Both the position numbers and the translations under genes were made by a program. Positions 38,822 to 46,772 of a DNA stretch of 64,000 nucleotides are shown one piece after another. This DNA is from Roseibacillus persicicus. Its GTDB lineage: Bacteria > Verrucomicrobiota > Verrucomicrobiia > Verrucomicrobiales > Akkermansiaceae. The stretch's first letter is position 1; each line of letters begins with the position of its first letter. The notes under the pieces were generated by a model. It searched no databases, was not told where the DNA came from, and saw only the letters and a program-made list of their open reading frames with translations. The DNA lies in contig NZ_BMXI01000008.1 of assembly GCF_014651675.1 (NCBI RefSeq), positions 124,001 through 188,000 of the forward strand, written 5' to 3'.

Positions 38822-39126
38822 ACAACCGAACTGCCCAACTCCCAGAAACCTGACCCGAAATTTCCCTGAATCTATCGAAAAAAGCGAGCGAAGAGATGTC
38901 CCTGAGCGCCTGGTCACTTTCCCCACGCTTAGTCGCATTTCTCCCTTCCGCGAAGACCTCAACTTCGTATCATAGCCGGTTTCGTTGCCGGAGATTTCAG
39001 TCCATTTCAGGTCCAGTGCCCATCGGCAAGAGAGCGCTTCGCAAAAGTTTTTTCGAAAAAATGCGTAGAAAGTGACACCGTTGCCTCTCGCGGTGGACAA
39101 GAGATGATAGGCACCACCGATCTCCC
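38822..39126. promoter_or_regulatory. Divergent intergenic region with T6-CG-A6 palindrome
   Basis: These 305 bases separate the copper-protein gene from the sigma-factor gene. They hold a perfect 14-base palindrome (six T, CG, six A) at 39048-39061, about 65 bases before the sigma-factor start. It could be a regulator site or simply part of an AT-rich promoter. No gene is supported in this stretch. Confidence 0.35.
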
Positions 39127-39666
39127 TTGACCAAACGACCTCCAGAACCAGACGAAGCCTTCGTGACCCTGCTCACTGGCAACCAGTCCCAGCTCTTGGG
39201 ATACATCATGGCGTCGGTGGCGAACTCGAATGACAGCCAGGATATTCTCCAAAAGACCAACATTCAGCTGTGGAGAAATCATGAGTCCTACGACTCCTCG
39301 CGGCCCTTCTTGCCTTGGGCCCTCACCCTGGCGCGCTTTCAGATTTTGTCTTTCTATCGGGATCGGCAAAGAGACCGTCTCATCTTCGACGCCGACGTTC
39401 TGGAAAGTCTCCAAACCGTGACCGAAGAACGGATCCAAAGTGTCCCCCGCCGGCAGGAAGCTCTCCGCTCTTGTCTGGTCAAGCTCAAGGATGAGCAGCG
39501 CACCATTCTGTCTCTCTACTACGCGCATCGTAAGTCCATCGAGCAGATTTCCCTTAGCTGCAATCGCTCTATTGATGGAGTGAAAAGCCTCCTCCTCCGA
39601 ATTCGCAAGAACCTGAAGGAGTGCATCGATACCCGCATGAATACCTCGCCGGAGTCCCAATCATGA
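39127..39666 (+). CDS. ECF-type RNA polymerase sigma factor
   Basis: A 179-residue sigma-70-like factor of the kind numerous in Verrucomicrobiota and Planctomycetota. Region 2 spans LLGYIMASVANSNDSQDILQ and WRNHESYDSSRPFLPWALTL, with ARFQILSFYRDRQRDRLIF completing it; region 4 is EALRSCLVKLKDEQRTILSL and SIEQISLSCNRSIDGVKSLL. It seems to start at a TTG at 39127. Its stop overlaps the start of the FecR-like gene (ATGA), so the two are coupled. The factor is probably controlled by the membrane FecR-like protein, by analogy with the common sigma/FecR pairs of this phylum. Confidence 0.88.
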   Translation: MTKRPPEPDEAFVTLLTGNQSQLLGYIMASVANSNDSQDILQKTNIQLWRNHESYDSSRPFLPWALTLARFQILSFYRDRQRDRLIFDADVLESLQTVTEERIQSVPRRQEALRSCLVKLKDEQRTILSLYYAHRKSIEQISLSCNRSIDGVKSLLLRIRKNLKECIDTRMNTSPESQS

Positions 39667-41255
39667 GCAACGACCATCCTGAGTTTGACGAGCTTGACCG
39701 CCTCTTGGCCTTGGCTGATGAAGAGGAGTTGTCCGTGGAGCAGCGCGACCGCCTCAATCAAATCCTTCGGGAAAGTGTGACCGCAGTCGAGTATGCTTCG
39801 GACAAACTGGTGACCGAGGCCTTGTTGCGCAACGAGCTTCTCTCCGATGCAACGGGCGATCTGCTGGGGATGCCGCAGAGCTTTCTACCTCCCGAAGGCG
39901 CTGAAAATCTTGTCTCGCCTCGATTTGGAAAAAGACGCGCTCTCCTCGCCGTCGCGGCAGCGGTGGTCTTCGCAAGTCTCCTTGGCTTTCTTCTGCAAAA
40001 GAAATCATCGCCCGTTCAAGTGGCGGATAGCGCGAAGCCGGCCACCCAGGCTCTCGCCAGAATGATTAACCAGCTCGACACTCGCTTCGCCCCCAACCTC
40101 GCCCCGGAAGGAGACGAGTTCGAAGTGGGTCGCTACGAGTTGCAGGAAGGCATCGCCGAGCTGGAGTTTCGCACCGGAGCCAAGTTCGTGGTGGAGGGGC
40201 CCGCCGATTTCACCATCAAGAACGATATGCATGTCTTTCTCACCGAGGGGCGGATTCGCGCCCGCATTTCCGACCGCGCGACCGGCTTCCGCATCGATGC
40301 CCCTGAGGTTGACGTGGTCGACCTCGGCACCGAGTTTGGGATCGCGGTCAACCCGGACCAGAAGACGGAGGTTCATGTCTTCTCGGGGGAAGTGGAATTG
40401 CACGAAGAGGGTTCCAAGGAAGCGCGGCTCGTTCGGGAAGGGTATGCCGCGGGCTGGGAAGAAGGCTCGGCAGCGGTGGTTTTGACTCAACCTCGCGAGG
40501 AGGAATTCCGGACCGCTAAGGACATCTCGCAAACTCTCGGCCGTCAGCTCACTGACAGGCTACTCGCCGATGGGGAAATGGTCGCGTTCTACGACTTCCA
40601 ACCTGACGAGTCATCCAGCGGAAGACTGGTGAATCGCGCGAATCCGCAAGCGGTCAATGGTCGCATTCATGGCGCCACCTGGGTGCGGGGCAGGCAGCCG
40701 AACAGCAGTGCTCTCCTTTTTGAGAATGTGGGCGACCGGGTCTTTCTCGAGATTGATGGTGAGTTCCCGGAGTTTACCCTCTCGACCTGGTTGAAGGTGG
40801 AACGGTTCGATAGTTATATCACCGCCATTTTCAATACCGATAACTATGAACGACACGAACATCACTGGCAGTTGCTGGATGATGGTGCGGTTCAGGGGTC
40901 TCAGTTGGGAAAGAATCCCAGTTTGAATTCACCGGAAATATATCGAATCAAAAGTGAAGAAGATACGGTTCCAATCGGTAGATGGACCCATCTCGCGGCT
41001 ACCTTTAGTATCTCCTCAGGAGATGTCAGATATTATGTAGATGGCCGTTTGGTGGCAGAGACCGTGATCGACCCGGATTGTCCGGTCCGTTTTGGGAAAT
41101 GTAACATCGGTCATTGGGGTTCGCCAGCAGGACCGAGCTGGCCCAAGCAGCGAAATTTCTGCGGTCGAATCGACGAATTCTTCTTGCTCCGGCGGGCGAT
41201 GAGTAGTGAGGAGATTGCTGAAATTCATCAACTGGGAAGGCCGGCCAAGTGGTAG
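39663..41255 (+). CDS. FecR-domain protein with C-terminal LamG domain (sigma-factor partner)
   Basis: A 530-residue single-pass membrane protein. Residues 1-85 are cytosolic and likely contact the sigma factor; one span lies at about residues 92-113 (ALLAVAAAVVFASLLGFLL). The periplasmic FecR domain contains LEFRTGAKFVVEGPADFTIK, DAPEVDVVDLGTEFGIAV and EVHVFSGEVELHEEGS. Residues 300-530 form a LamG/concanavalin-like jelly roll (FTLSTWLKVERFDSYITAIF, then YYVDGRLV and GRIDEFFLLRRAMS). The pair suggests that ligand binding outside could signal to the sigma factor. The start overlaps the sigma gene by 4 bases, and the end overlaps the AraC gene by 7. Confidence 0.88.
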   Translation: MSNDHPEFDELDRLLALADEEELSVEQRDRLNQILRESVTAVEYASDKLVTEALLRNELLSDATGDLLGMPQSFLPPEGAENLVSPRFGKRRALLAVAAAVVFASLLGFLLQKKSSPVQVADSAKPATQALARMINQLDTRFAPNLAPEGDEFEVGRYELQEGIAELEFRTGAKFVVEGPADFTIKNDMHVFLTEGRIRARISDRATGFRIDAPEVDVVDLGTEFGIAVNPDQKTEVHVFSGEVELHEEGSKEARLVREGYAAGWEEGSAAVVLTQPREEEFRTAKDISQTLGRQLTDRLLADGEMVAFYDFQPDESSSGRLVNRANPQAVNGRIHGATWVRGRQPNSSALLFENVGDRVFLEIDGEFPEFTLSTWLKVERFDSYITAIFNTDNYERHEHHWQLLDDGAVQGSQLGKNPSLNSPEIYRIKSEEDTVPIGRWTHLAATFSISSGDVRYYVDGRLVAETVIDPDCPVRFGKCNIGHWGSPAGPSWPKQRNFCGRIDEFFLLRRAMSSEEIAEIHQLGRPAKW

Positions 41256-41629
41256 AAAATCCCCAGAAAGAAAGGGAAAGAGTGGCTTTCTCTCTCCTGA
41301 CCCGCCGGGCTTTGGTCGTTATCCGCAACAACCATCCCTGCGAATCATTTAGTGTGGAAAGCCTGGCTCGCAGCTGTGGAGTTTCGCGTCGGGTTCTTGA
41401 ACGACAGTTTCGCAAAGACCTGAGGGAATCGCCTCTCGGAATCATCAACCAGTTCCGCATCAATCGGGCGAAGCACCTGCTGATTACGACCTCATCTGCA
41501 ATTACTGAAATTGCAGAAGATATTGGTTTTGCGGATGTGAAAAGCTTGAGGCATCACTTTCGAAAGATAGTTGGAACGACGCCCGGAATCTGGCGGAGAG
41601 AGCAAAAGTCGCAAATCTCCCTTACATAA
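41249..41629 (+). CDS. AraC-family helix-turn-helix regulator (DNA-binding domain only)
   Basis: A 126-residue protein that is almost entirely an AraC DNA-binding domain: SVESLARSCGVSRRVLERQF is the first helix-turn-helix, NQFRINRAKHLLITTSSAIT the linker, and EIAEDIGFADVKSLRHHFRK followed by GTTPGIWRRE the second. It resembles the C-terminal part of the long XylR-type regulators common in this phylum, with the sensing domain missing. A GTG start at 41249 overlaps the end of the FecR/LamG gene, so it is probably co-translated, forming a sigma, FecR and AraC three-gene cassette. Its targets may include the secreted-protein genes that follow. Confidence 0.85.
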   Translation: MVENPQKERERVAFSLLTRRALVVIRNNHPCESFSVESLARSCGVSRRVLERQFRKDLRESPLGIINQFRINRAKHLLITTSSAITEIAEDIGFADVKSLRHHFRKIVGTTPGIWRREQKSQISLT

Positions 41630-41715
41630 CTTTTCCTGCGTATCCTAGGATACTGGCGAATGGTGAAGAAGGTAGAATCCCTTCCGAACCATGAACTTAA
41701 ATCCTAAGAAAACGC

Positions 41716-42534
41716 ATGAAAAACTCTAGCCTACTTACCCTAACTGCAATCGGGACATATACTTCTATTTCGAGTGCAGCAACCACCACCCTCATTAGTC
41801 CAACCCTCAATAACGGAGGGTTCGAGGTCGCCCTCGGCGGCACGGTTCTCTCTGGAGGGTCCAGTGGTGATGGCAATTCCAATGCCGCTACTGATCGCTT
41901 CGCCGCTAATAATGGCACCATTAAAGTCCCTGGTTGGACCATTTCCACCGGAGGATTTTCAGGATTGGATGGCTCTCAAATCAACGACTTCACCACCCCT
42001 GCGCCAGCTAACGGACAAGACGCCGCACCCAATCGGGGTCGGGGCGAATCACGCCGGGTCTTCCTCATCAATGACCGGGTGGAATCGACCGCCTTGTCGG
42101 ACGACTTGACCAGTGGTTTGGGGGGAGATCTTTTTCAGCTGAGTCTCTGGACCGGGTCCAACGACCTTGGGGCGACGCACTTCACTCTCGATGCCTCCAT
42201 TGTCTTCGACGCTGGCCTTCCTTCCGAACAAACCGTTGGATTCCAAAGTATCTCTCACACGATTTCCGATGCTCCCAACGGGCAGTTGGCTGATAACGTC
42301 ACCAATGGCTTTATCGAGCGAGACAATGCCGCGTTCGGTTCGGTTGCTGCGCCCGCTGACTATTCAACAGCCCAGCTTGTTCTCGATGTGGACAACAACA
42401 ATTCCAACGGTGCGAATCAGTCGGATCAAGTCTACATCGATGATGTGACCCTGACCGTCACCAGCATTCCCGAGCCCTCCTCGGCCCTACTGAGTCTCTT
42501 GGCTCTTCCTTTCGTTCTCCGCCGTCGCCGATAG
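41716..42534 (+). CDS. PEP-CTERM secreted protein
   Basis: A 272-residue exported protein. After a signal peptide (SLLTLTAIGTYTSISSA) a single beta-sandwich domain follows, starting SPTLNNGGFE and ending SDQVYIDDVTLTVT, which matches the N-terminal domain of the next gene along its whole length. The C-terminus is IPEPSSALLSLLALPFVL plus RRRR, the PEP-CTERM sorting signal. Such proteins are anchored or released by an exosortase and probably belong to the extracellular matrix. It lies 86 bases after the AraC-type gene and may be under its control. Confidence 0.85.
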   Translation: MKNSSLLTLTAIGTYTSISSAATTTLISPTLNNGGFEVALGGTVLSGGSSGDGNSNAATDRFAANNGTIKVPGWTISTGGFSGLDGSQINDFTTPAPANGQDAAPNRGRGESRRVFLINDRVESTALSDDLTSGLGGDLFQLSLWTGSNDLGATHFTLDASIVFDAGLPSEQTVGFQSISHTISDAPNGQLADNVTNGFIERDNAAFGSVAAPADYSTAQLVLDVDNNNSNGANQSDQVYIDDVTLTVTSIPEPSSALLSLLALPFVLRRRR

Positions 42535-42645
42535 CGCCGAGGGGAAAAAATTCTTTCCGTTGAGCAACCGGCCCCCAAAGAAGCCCCCCAAGTGATTGAT
42601 GGGCCTCTTGGTGGGAATTGGCACTCACAACATTTTATATTCAGT

Positions 42646-44874
42646 ATGAAAAACCATCTATTTACGATTCCTGCCCTAATGTGTTCGGGCATCACCGTGG
42701 CTTTGGCCCAAGTTCCAGTAATCAGCCCTACCCTGAACAATGGGGGATTTGAAAGCGAGCTTCTGGACGGAAACCTTGGCATGCGGACCGGCTCTACGAG
42801 CGGGAATGGCACCACCGACGACCGCTTTGCGGTTAGCAATGGCACCATCACTATCGATGGCTGGACTCTCGACTCGACCGGTTTCGGAGGCTTGGATGGC
42901 TCCCAGGTTAATGACTTTACCGACCCGCCCCCGGCCAACGGTCAGGATAGCTCTCCCAACCGGGGGCTTCTCGATAGCCGGCGCGTTCTTCTGGTGAACA
43001 ATGCGGTGGAGGTAGAAGCACTCTCGGAAGACGTCGGTAGCGGATTTCGGGGAGATGTCTTTCGACTGAGTCTCTGGACCGGAGCGAACAAGACAAGCGA
43101 CAATCACTTTTCCGTAGCTCCTGCGATTCTCTTTGATGCTGGTTTGGCGAGCGAAGAGCTGGTGCCCTTTACCATCGTCAATCACACCGAAAACGATGCT
43201 CCCGAGGGGACCCTTGCGGACAACGTGACCACTGGGTTCATCTTGAGGGACGAGTCGGCTTTCGGGTCCGTCCTGGCTCCTGCCGCTTATACCACGGCTC
43301 AACTGAGTATTCTCGTCGATAACAATGGTTCGGACGGTGCCAACGAGGGGGACCAGGTCTATCTCGATGATGTCACCTTGACTCTGACCCAACCCATTCT
43401 CGATCCCAATGCGGATGAAGACTCGGACAACCTGACCAATGAAGAAGAAATCAATGGCTTGCTGAATCCCTACGATAGTGAAGGGAACTTCGTTGGGGTC
43501 GGCAATGGCGGGGCTCCAACCGACCCCTTGACGGCGGACTCCGATGGGGACGGAATCGAAGATGGAGATGAGGTGTCTCCCTCCTTGGGAGGTGGTTATG
43601 TCACCGATCCGAACCGGAAGGATACCGACGATGATACCATTGAGGATGGGGATGAGGTTGACGCCGCAATCGGCAGTGCCAATCTCACCGACCCGACAAA
43701 GGAAGATACCGATGATGATGATCTCCCTGACTGGTGGGAGAATGACAACGGGTTGGACCCCACTTCGAGCATCGGGGTCGATGGCGCGGATGGGGATCGC
43801 GAGCCCGATGGTCTCGACAATCTGTTCGAGTTTGATGAAGGAACTGATCCCAACAATCCGGATACCGACGGAGATGGAGTGACCGACGGGGTCGAACTGA
43901 ATGACGACGGGACCGATCCGCTCGATCCCGATGCGGATCACGATCGCCTGAACGATGGCGCGGAAAAGGCGGCTGGATCCGATCCTTTTGAGCAAGATAC
44001 GGACCGGGATGAGTTTTCGGATTCGATCGAGGTCAACGTCTTCGGCACCGACCCCAATGATGAGAACGATGTTCCCACGCCGACGATCCTGATGGATTTC
44101 TCCATCTCCAACGGTTCGTTCGAGGACACCACGGGTGGCACCAATCCCTCCAATCCCGCGTCCGCGACTACTCGCTTCGCAGCGGGTCAGGCGGGGCAAG
44201 TCGCAACCCTCCCCGGGTGGTCAGCGCGCAGCGTGGACGGCTTCATCGGATTCGATAGCTCCTCGGTTGCCTACGATGGTTCTTTCTATGGATTCGTGAA
44301 TGATGATTCCGTGGGCGAATTCCAATCCGCCCCCATCGCCCATGGGGTGACTCCTGGCGAGGTCTTCCATCTCCAACTGAATACCACAAACAATCAGTCG
44401 AATGGGTCCTCGCAATACACCGTCTCCCTCATTTTCGACAATGGCACCCCGATCGAGATTGGCGCCTTCGAGCATGCGGAAGAAGAGTTGAACGAATACT
44501 ATGAACGTTATTTGAGCTATCAGGCCACCACCACTGCTTCGGAGGTTGCGGTGCTGATTGAAAGTGACAACTCCGATGGTGGGGACGACCAACCTCGTTT
44601 CGACTTGGTCCGTCTCTACGCGGAGCCTGGAGTTCTTGCCGCTGATCTCGAAATTACTGGGATTTCGGTATCGGGTGGAACCGTTGCGTTGACCTTTTCG
44701 GGCGAGCCCTCGACGACCTATACTTTGAAGTCGAGCCAAGACCTGACCGGGTTCGTGACCACCGTCGTGCCAACCGGAGGCTCGCTCACCACCGATGCCA
44801 GCGGGCAAGGTTCGGTCGAATTCGATTATGAGCCGGGCAGACTCTTTGTCCGCCTCGAAGAATTGTCAGAGTAG
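42646..44874 (+). CDS. Secreted calcium-binding protein with thrombospondin type 3 repeats
   Basis: A 742-residue exported protein. The ATG at 42646 starts a signal peptide (LFTIPALMCSGITVALAQ). Residues 25-245 are a beta-sandwich homologous to the preceding gene's protein. Residues 250-480 carry acidic thrombospondin type 3-like calcium repeats (DADSDGDGIEDGDE-type: TADSDGDGIEDGDEV, RKDTDDDTIEDGDE, NPDTDGDGVTDGVE). A second beta-sandwich follows (ISNGSFEDTTGGTNPSN to FDLVRLYAEP), then a short beta domain beginning ITGISVSGGTVALTFSGEPS. It has no PEP-CTERM tail, unlike its neighbour. A strong terminator follows at 44904. Confidence 0.85.
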   Translation: MKNHLFTIPALMCSGITVALAQVPVISPTLNNGGFESELLDGNLGMRTGSTSGNGTTDDRFAVSNGTITIDGWTLDSTGFGGLDGSQVNDFTDPPPANGQDSSPNRGLLDSRRVLLVNNAVEVEALSEDVGSGFRGDVFRLSLWTGANKTSDNHFSVAPAILFDAGLASEELVPFTIVNHTENDAPEGTLADNVTTGFILRDESAFGSVLAPAAYTTAQLSILVDNNGSDGANEGDQVYLDDVTLTLTQPILDPNADEDSDNLTNEEEINGLLNPYDSEGNFVGVGNGGAPTDPLTADSDGDGIEDGDEVSPSLGGGYVTDPNRKDTDDDTIEDGDEVDAAIGSANLTDPTKEDTDDDDLPDWWENDNGLDPTSSIGVDGADGDREPDGLDNLFEFDEGTDPNNPDTDGDGVTDGVELNDDGTDPLDPDADHDRLNDGAEKAAGSDPFEQDTDRDEFSDSIEVNVFGTDPNDENDVPTPTILMDFSISNGSFEDTTGGTNPSNPASATTRFAAGQAGQVATLPGWSARSVDGFIGFDSSSVAYDGSFYGFVNDDSVGEFQSAPIAHGVTPGEVFHLQLNTTNNQSNGSSQYTVSLIFDNGTPIEIGAFEHAEEELNEYYERYLSYQATTTASEVAVLIESDNSDGGDDQPRFDLVRLYAEPGVLAADLEITGISVSGGTVALTFSGEPSTTYTLKSSQDLTGFVTTVVPTGGSLTTDASGQGSVEFDYEPGRLFVRLEELSE

Positions 44875-44903
44875 CTTACGTCTTGTGGTAGGACCGTGTA
44901 GGG

Positions 44904-44938
44904 AAGGCGGCTTCGTGGAGACGAAGCCGCCTTTTTTC
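44904..44938 (+). terminator. Rho-independent terminator
   Basis: Perfect 13-base arms (AAGGCGGCTTCGT and its complement) enclose a 4-base loop and run into TTTTTT. It ends the transcript of the thrombospondin-repeat gene 30 bases upstream. Confidence 0.92.
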
Positions 44939-45133
44939 TTTCGACCCTCAGACGGAGAAGAAGGAGCGCACGCCATCGGGAGAACTTCCTAGACCGTAGG
45001 GGATTCGTCACCTTTTCTCGCTAGTTGAAGCTCTGCCCCTCGCTGTAGTTGACCGGAGAGGGATACGTGATAGATCCATCAAAAGCACGCTGAGTCGTAC
45101 GGATTGGGTGTTGTTGAACGTTAGTCGGAAACT

Positions 45134-45709
45134 ATGAGATCATTGCTCCTAATCATCGCGCTTGCGACATCAATGCTCGCCAATGAAAGCGAGGTAACGG
45201 TTGCTCCGCATTCCTACTCGGTTAAGGACAATTTGAAGGACAAGCTATCGTGGAAGCTAAAAGGAACAACGTTTACTTTTGTTCAGGAGGATGACCGCTG
45301 TAAAATCGTAGATTCAGACGGGTCTGGTATCTTTGGTTGGAAGGCTCCCTACGAAGTTGCCGATGTGGTGACTAGTGAGGATAAGACGGTAATGCTGGTG
45401 AAGATCATGACCGCTAAGGGATTCTATTCGGGGATCACGCGTTTTCGTCTAACAGACAATGGATGGGAGAAAGATGTGGTGATGTTGGGTAAGCATCCAG
45501 ACATGAAGATCCGGGATCGATGGGTGAGTGACTTGGGAGCTGTGGCCAATGATGGTAAAACTGCTCTTCTGGAGGTCGGGGCATCCGACACTGATAGGTC
45601 TCCCGAACGCACCAGCTACAGAATGTTCTACTACTGGGAAACTTGGGATTTGGAGGAGACCAGAAAGATTGGAACAGGACTTACCATGGCCAATTCCAAG
45701 AAAGATTAA
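45134..45709 (+). CDS. Secreted hypothetical protein (191 aa)
   Basis: I do not recognise the family. A signal peptide (SLLLIIALATSMLAN) is followed by a beta-rich domain with a repeating pattern of short strands (KLSWKLKGTTFTFVQEDDRC, YEVADVVTSEDKTVMLVK, GFYSGITRFRLTDNGWEK), which could be a small propeller fragment or a lipocalin-like barrel. It ends SKKD with no anchor, so it is probably periplasmic or released. It stands alone between a terminator and a perfect inverted repeat at 45731-45756, followed by transposase remains. Confidence 0.75.
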   Translation: MRSLLLIIALATSMLANESEVTVAPHSYSVKDNLKDKLSWKLKGTTFTFVQEDDRCKIVDSDGSGIFGWKAPYEVADVVTSEDKTVMLVKIMTAKGFYSGITRFRLTDNGWEKDVVMLGKHPDMKIRDRWVSDLGAVANDGKTALLEVGASDTDRSPERTSYRMFYYWETWDLEETRKIGTGLTMANSKKD

Positions 45710-45730
45710 CGAGGAGCAGACTTAAAAATA

Positions 45731-45756
45731 CTTAACCCAAATGGAGTTGGGTTAAG
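45731..45756. repeat. Perfect 10-base inverted repeat with 6-base loop
   Basis: CTTAACCCAA and TTGGGTTAAG are exact complements around ATGGAG, 22 bases after the preceding gene. There is no T-run after the right arm, though an A/T-rich stretch precedes the left arm. It could be a weak terminator or an end of the decayed insertion sequence beside it. Confidence 0.55.
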
Positions 45757-45776
45757 CCGCATTTCGTTAAAATCTA

Positions 45777-46437
45777 TTGAACGGAAAGCCGGCCAAGAAA
45801 CGCATTGAAAGCGTGATCAAACAACCGCTTCTGACCGACTTTCCGACTATCATTCTTTCCGCTGCCAAGTGTCGTTGCCAAGCCCGGCTTCGAGCAACTC
45901 GTGAGTATTTTTTCGCGAATATCTCGAAGGTTTCAGTGAGTTCTTTGATGATATTCTTTTCTCGGATTCCGTCGTGAAAATCAAGCCACCCTCGTCGTCC
46001 ACCGGCTCCTATTGCGAGGCTCGCCGCGCTCTTCCCGGGGATTTTCTGCAAGCCATCGCTCACAAGACTGCGCGGCACCTTTCCGAACGGGTGTCGCGGC
46101 GAGACCTTTGGCGCGGACTGACACTCAAAGCGTTCGACGGAAGCTCGGTTCAACTTTGCGGAGGGCTATGAGACCTGCGGTTGGCAAAAGCCATCTTCGC
46201 GGCCAAGCTCCTGTGAGCTATCCCAAGAGGATTGGAAGGCGCTGCCCAAGACCCTGACTCTCCGCTACATTAAGATGGGATACGAAAGCCGAAGTGGAGA
46301 GAAGAAGGTTTTGGTAGTTGTTGCCGACCTCCTCGATCCGATTCGACATCCCAACAAGGAACTCATCGATCTCTACGCCAAGCTCTGGGAAATTGAGGTC
46401 CGACTGCGTGATGTCAAAACAAACTTCACTATCTAAC
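45777..46437 (+). pseudogene. Decayed IS4-family transposase
   Basis: Pieces of an IS4-type transposase can be read on the plus strand in more than one frame. One piece (near 45990-46130) contains SSSTGSYCEARRALPGDFLQ, then LWRGLTLKAFDGSSVQL, the DDE-type core start around the first Asp. After a frameshift and small deletions, a second piece (46228-46437) reads LPKTLTLRYIKMGYESRSGE, VLVVVADLLDPIRHPNKELI and DLYAKLWEIEVRLRDVKT, the YREK-region end with the catalytic Glu, and then stops. Much of the middle is missing and stops interrupt the rest, so it is not functional. The sequence from 46438 to about 46675 holds only further unrecognisable debris. Confidence 0.8.
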
Positions 46438-46675
46438 CAGAAGGAACTTACGAGAACGTTATTTAGAAGTCCGGGCAACCAAGGTTTTGGATATTCGACC
46501 AGATCGACGAGAACCCCGAGTTGTCAAAAGAAGAGCCAAAAGCTCCCGAATGCTCACCAAACTCCGGCACCTTTTCGAAGAAATCCCGCACCGCTCGACC
46601 TATCGAAAGCCCGCTTGACCAAGCGCTATTCGGGTCAGGCATTTTTCATTCTGCAAAACCAACCCAGTCTTCCCA

Positions 46676-46711
46676 GACAAAAAAACCGGAAGTCATCGAA
46701 ACGACTTCCGG
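46676..46711 (-). terminator. Rho-independent terminator for the beta-strand PEP-CTERM gene
   Basis: On the minus strand the stem CCGGAAGTC/GACTTCCGG with an 8-base loop is followed by seven T. It lies 62 bases beyond the stop codon of the gene at 46773-48689. Confidence 0.88.
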
Positions 46712-46772
46712 CTATCAAAAATGTGACCGAGCCCAAATAAATCGTCCCTCAAGGCGGAGAGACAATTCGGTT

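Noticed and set aside
43400-44080. Repeated GATACCGACGATGAT-like stretches suggesting a DNA repeat array or CRISPR
   Set aside because: They are coding repeats for calcium-binding loops in frame, of uneven length and without spacers.
42676-44199. 507-codon minus-strand frame opposite the thrombospondin-repeat gene
   Set aside because: Caused by the repetitive Asp/Gly codons on the other strand; Ile/Val/Arg-rich without domains or signal peptide.
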